A program made the translations under genes and the position numbers. The notes under the pieces are model-generated. The model saw nothing but the letters and a program-made list of their open reading frames with translations, ran no database searches and was not told the DNA's origin. Source: Rhodamnia argentea (Eukaryota > Streptophyta > Magnoliopsida > Myrtales > Myrtaceae). Taken from it: a stretch of DNA of 64,000 nt. Shown here in pieces: positions 61,248 to 64,000 of the stretch (positions are counted from its first letter, which is position 1; every line of letters begins with the position of its first letter). The stretch covers positions 29,250,283-29,314,282 of the forward strand of contig NC_063156.1 of NCBI RefSeq assembly GCF_020921035.1. The letters run 5' to 3'.

Positions 61248-64000
61248 ATGGCAGCAGCAACAGAGCCGTCGCAAGAGGTCTTCTCATGGCTCAGGAACCT
61301 TCCTTTAGCCCCAGAATATCACCCCACGCTCGCCGAATTTCAAGATCCAATAGCTTACATTTTCAAGATTGAGAAAGAGGCCTCCAAGTACGGTATCTGC
61401 AAGATTGTGCCCCCTGTGCCTCCCGCTCCGAAGAAATCAGCCATTACCAATCTTAACCGCTCTCTCGCTTCTCGCGCTTCGAGTTCCGACCGTGCTAATT
61501 CCAAATCTTCACCCACATTCACTACCCGGCAGCAGCAGATCGGCTTCTGCCCTCGGAAGCCGTGCCCTGTCAAGAAACCCGTGTGGCAGAGCGGGGCGAA
61601 CTACACTTTCCAAGAATTTGAGGCCAAGGCCAAGGTCTTCGAGAAGGGTTACTTGAAGAAATGTAGCAAGAAGGGGTCTCCTTCCGCTCTCGAAATCGAG
61701 ACCCTTTACTGGAAGGCGGCTGTGGACAAACCCTTCTCGGTGGAGTATGCAAATGATATACCTGGGTCGGCCTTTCCGCCAAAAAGTTCAAAGAAGGGCA
61801 GGGAGACAGGGGAAGGTGTGGTGACTGTTGGGGAGACCAATTGGAACATGAGAGGGGTCTCGAGGTCCAAAGCGTCGCTGCTGAGGTTTATGAAGGAGGA
61901 GATACCGGGAGTCACTTCACCTATGGTTTATGTGGCTATGATGTTTAGCTGGTTTGCTTGGCATGTGGAGGACCATGACTTGCATAGCCTGAATTACTTG
62001 CATATGGGGGCTGGGAAGACTTGGTATGGTGTGCCAAGAGATGCAGCTGTTGCATTCGAGGAGGTTGTCAGGGTTCAGGGGTATGGAGGAGAGGTCAATC
62101 CACTTAGTGAGTCCATATCCGGGCCTGAATCTTGAGTGTCCCCTGTTTTTTGTCATGGCTTTACATTTTCGCTTGATGTTTAAATGGCTGCATAACTTTC
62201 TATCAGTTGTTTGGTTGTTGATAGGGTACATACTTCTTTTAGGACTGCCATATCATCTCTCTCTCTCTCTATATGGTTCCGTCATGGGATTTTCTGGTTA
62301 GAGTTTAGGTTAACTCTTTTAAATAGGATTTATTGCATTGTAATCTCTACTGCTCTGATGGACAACCGCGGGAACAAGTGAGGGTTTGGGATTTTGACCT
62401 TTATGTTTAAAATAATTATTGAGGAGCTAGGGGATGAGAGGAATGCGGATCCATGAGGTATGTCCGTTGTTGGAATTTGTTCGTTGTGCGGGGCATTTAG
62501 CAAGGATGCAATAGTGAGATGTAACGTCGAACTACTAATGAAGTTAAGTGAACAGGATTAGTTAAAAATAGCTAGATAAATACAGACGGGAAAACGAAAT
62601 GTGTTTCTGATCTCTGAAAGTTTGGTTTTTGCTGGGGAGTTAGGGGAGAAAATAAAAGATCTGGCAAGACCAACTTGGGATTGTTGACTGGCACAAATAA
62701 AATTGGCAGAAGTTGCCCCTGGACTAGGACAGACTGTTGTTAGCCCGTTCCTTCCGTGTTTTGACTCACTTTGGCTAGGAGTGAAAAATGATATCAGATA
62801 TGCTAGGTCATTCACTTAGGATTCAGTACTCGATCAATCAGGTTTACTGACATGGAGCAAATGTGCACACTTTATCTTGCCTGTTAAGCCCGCCATGCCA
62901 AGGATAACATCACGAGTCTTCACTTGAGCGTGCATCGTCTCATCAATTTCACCATTATCTTCTAGTTTTATTTCTGTTTCAACCTTTCTTGCTCACCAGT
63001 GACATTGTTTCTTTAACAAAGCAGTATGTTCTAAGCAAAATATGATGACTGAGTTTACATCCCTTCAAACATAAGTAAATTTTTTTTGTCATGGTCTTAT
63101 CAGTTACATTTGCCGTTCTTGGTGAGAAGACCACAGTAATGTCTCCAGAAGTGCTGGTAGGGGCAGGAGTTCCATGTTGCAGGTGACCTCTGGCTCATTT
63201 TGGAGTGCTATTTTTCTTTGACCAACCACCTTTGCTCATAGCTAAGAAATACTGGACATGTATGCCAGAATTAGTCGTGCTATTAATTGTTTGCTGCTCA
63301 ATAATATTGTGATTCATGTATTGCTTAGATAGATACTTGAGTAGCTATTCCTGAAGTATTTCTTCTGTTAGGCCTTTCCAAGTCCGTAAAGAAAATAGAA
63401 ATGCTCGAGGACTTCGTAATAATGATATGTGACTCACGTAATTGGTATTGTAGATTTACTGCATCAGTCTATATCAATGATTTCTGTTTTTCTTTAATCA
63501 GATTGGTGCAAAATGCTGGAGAATTTGTTGTCACTTTCCCTAGAGCCTACCATTCGGGGTTTAGTCATGGTGAGGCAGCTTGTTTATGTGACAACTTCTG
63601 ATTGGAAACAACTATCTCATGTCTTCGCAATGGTCACGATTGTCATTTTTTGTACCTTTCCAGGGTTTAATTGTGGAGAGGCAGCTAATATTGCCACTCC
63701 TGAGTGGCTACTATTTGCAAAGGAGGCCGCCATTCGAAGAGCTTCAATTAATTATCCTCCCATGGTGTCACATTTTCAGTTACTTTATGACCTGGCTTTA
63801 GCATTTGGCTCCAGGTTGCCCCCACACCACTCCACATTTTATCAGTGTTAATTCTTCCATTAATGCTTACCTATGTTTGCTCAGATTTATAATTTTTTAC
63901 TTAGCATAGATTAAACTCGCACTGCAGTAGATTAGATAAAATATTTTTTGAGGACTATAAGGAGTTTGAAGTTCCATTGTTTGTTGATCAGGGTTCCTAC
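61248..64000 (+). CDS. REF6: REF6/JMJ12-like H3K27 demethylase, 5' part (runs off the window)
   Basis: Coding exons seen: 61248-62106, 63104-63182, 63502-63569, 63664-63814; the gene continues past the right edge. The protein opens with a JmjN domain (VFSWLRNLPLAPEYHPTLAE, DPIAYIFKIEKEASKYGICK). The JmjC domain follows, from about residue 200 (NWNMRGVSRSKASLLRFMKE, AWHVEDHDLHSLNYLHMGAG). Iron ligands His239 and Glu241 (HVE) and the His of AYHSGFSHG (about 330) are visible, along with GEKTTVMSPEV and FNCGEAANIATPEWL, so the catalytic core appears intact. REF6 removes di- and trimethyl marks from H3K27 using iron and 2-oxoglutarate and is targeted by C-terminal C2H2 fingers (family knowledge); those fingers lie outside the window. 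ELF6 is the nearest alternative, but the neighbouring CBBY gene favours REF6. Confidence 0.93.

Overview
The window is nuclear DNA of a flowering plant, almost certainly a woody eudicot. Its genes have short exons with GT-AG introns, AT-rich introns and intergenic DNA, plant-specific families (SOBIR1, JINGUBANG, BT, STICHEL-like, MRF, REF6), GA/CT microsatellites in 5' leaders, and many small TIR/foldback elements. The foldback repeats resemble ones I recall from Myrtaceae such as Eucalyptus. That is an impression from memory, not a proof. I saw no bacterial, organellar, CRISPR or viral-type locus.

Layout, left to right. (1) 1-4.3 kb: the 3' part of SOBIR1 (+), then mS38 (-), a tRNA-Thr(UGU) gene (-) and MHF2/CENP-X (+). 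The tRNA lies inside the roughly 395-bp gap between the two divergent start codons. (2) 4.3-16 kb: gene-poor DNA holding an intronless JINGUBANG-like WD40 gene (-), a decayed nepenthesin-like aspartic protease (-), and TIR elements, one of them a hAT-type element with a perfect 8-bp duplication nested in an older element. (3) 16-30 kb: an ABHD17-type depalmitoylase-like hydrolase (+), a KDEL-tailed papain-type cysteine endopeptidase (+) and a BTB-TAZ (BT) scaffold protein (-). (4) 30-40 kb: a repeat-rich interval with MITEs, a tandem array, a long foldback element and a decayed LINE fragment. (5) 40-64 kb: STICHEL-like (+), an MRF protein with four MA3 domains (+), chloroplast CbbY-like phosphatase (-), an F-box/LRR gene (+) and the 5' half of the H3K27 demethylase REF6 (+), which runs off the right edge.

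Gene order is informative. From memory, KDEL protease, BT2, an MA3/MRF gene, CBBY and REF6 lie in the same order on Arabidopsis chromosome 3 (around At3g48340-At3g48430), while an ABHD17-like gene, STICHEL-like 2 and MRF3 lie together on chromosome 4 (around At4g24760-At4g24800). The window therefore looks like an ancestral block whose genes were divided between duplicated segments in Arabidopsis.

The genes do not form one pathway. They cover immune receptor signalling, mitochondrial translation, crossover control, pollen germination, protein depalmitoylation, programmed cell death, ubiquitin scaffolding, trichome branching, translational control, Rubisco protection and chromatin. I found no convincing undescribed gene system. 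The best leads are the nested and paired MITEs with intact target-site duplications, the tRNA inside a divergent promoter, the repeated Arg-Lys-Ser tail of the ABHD17-like protein, and the conserved gene block.
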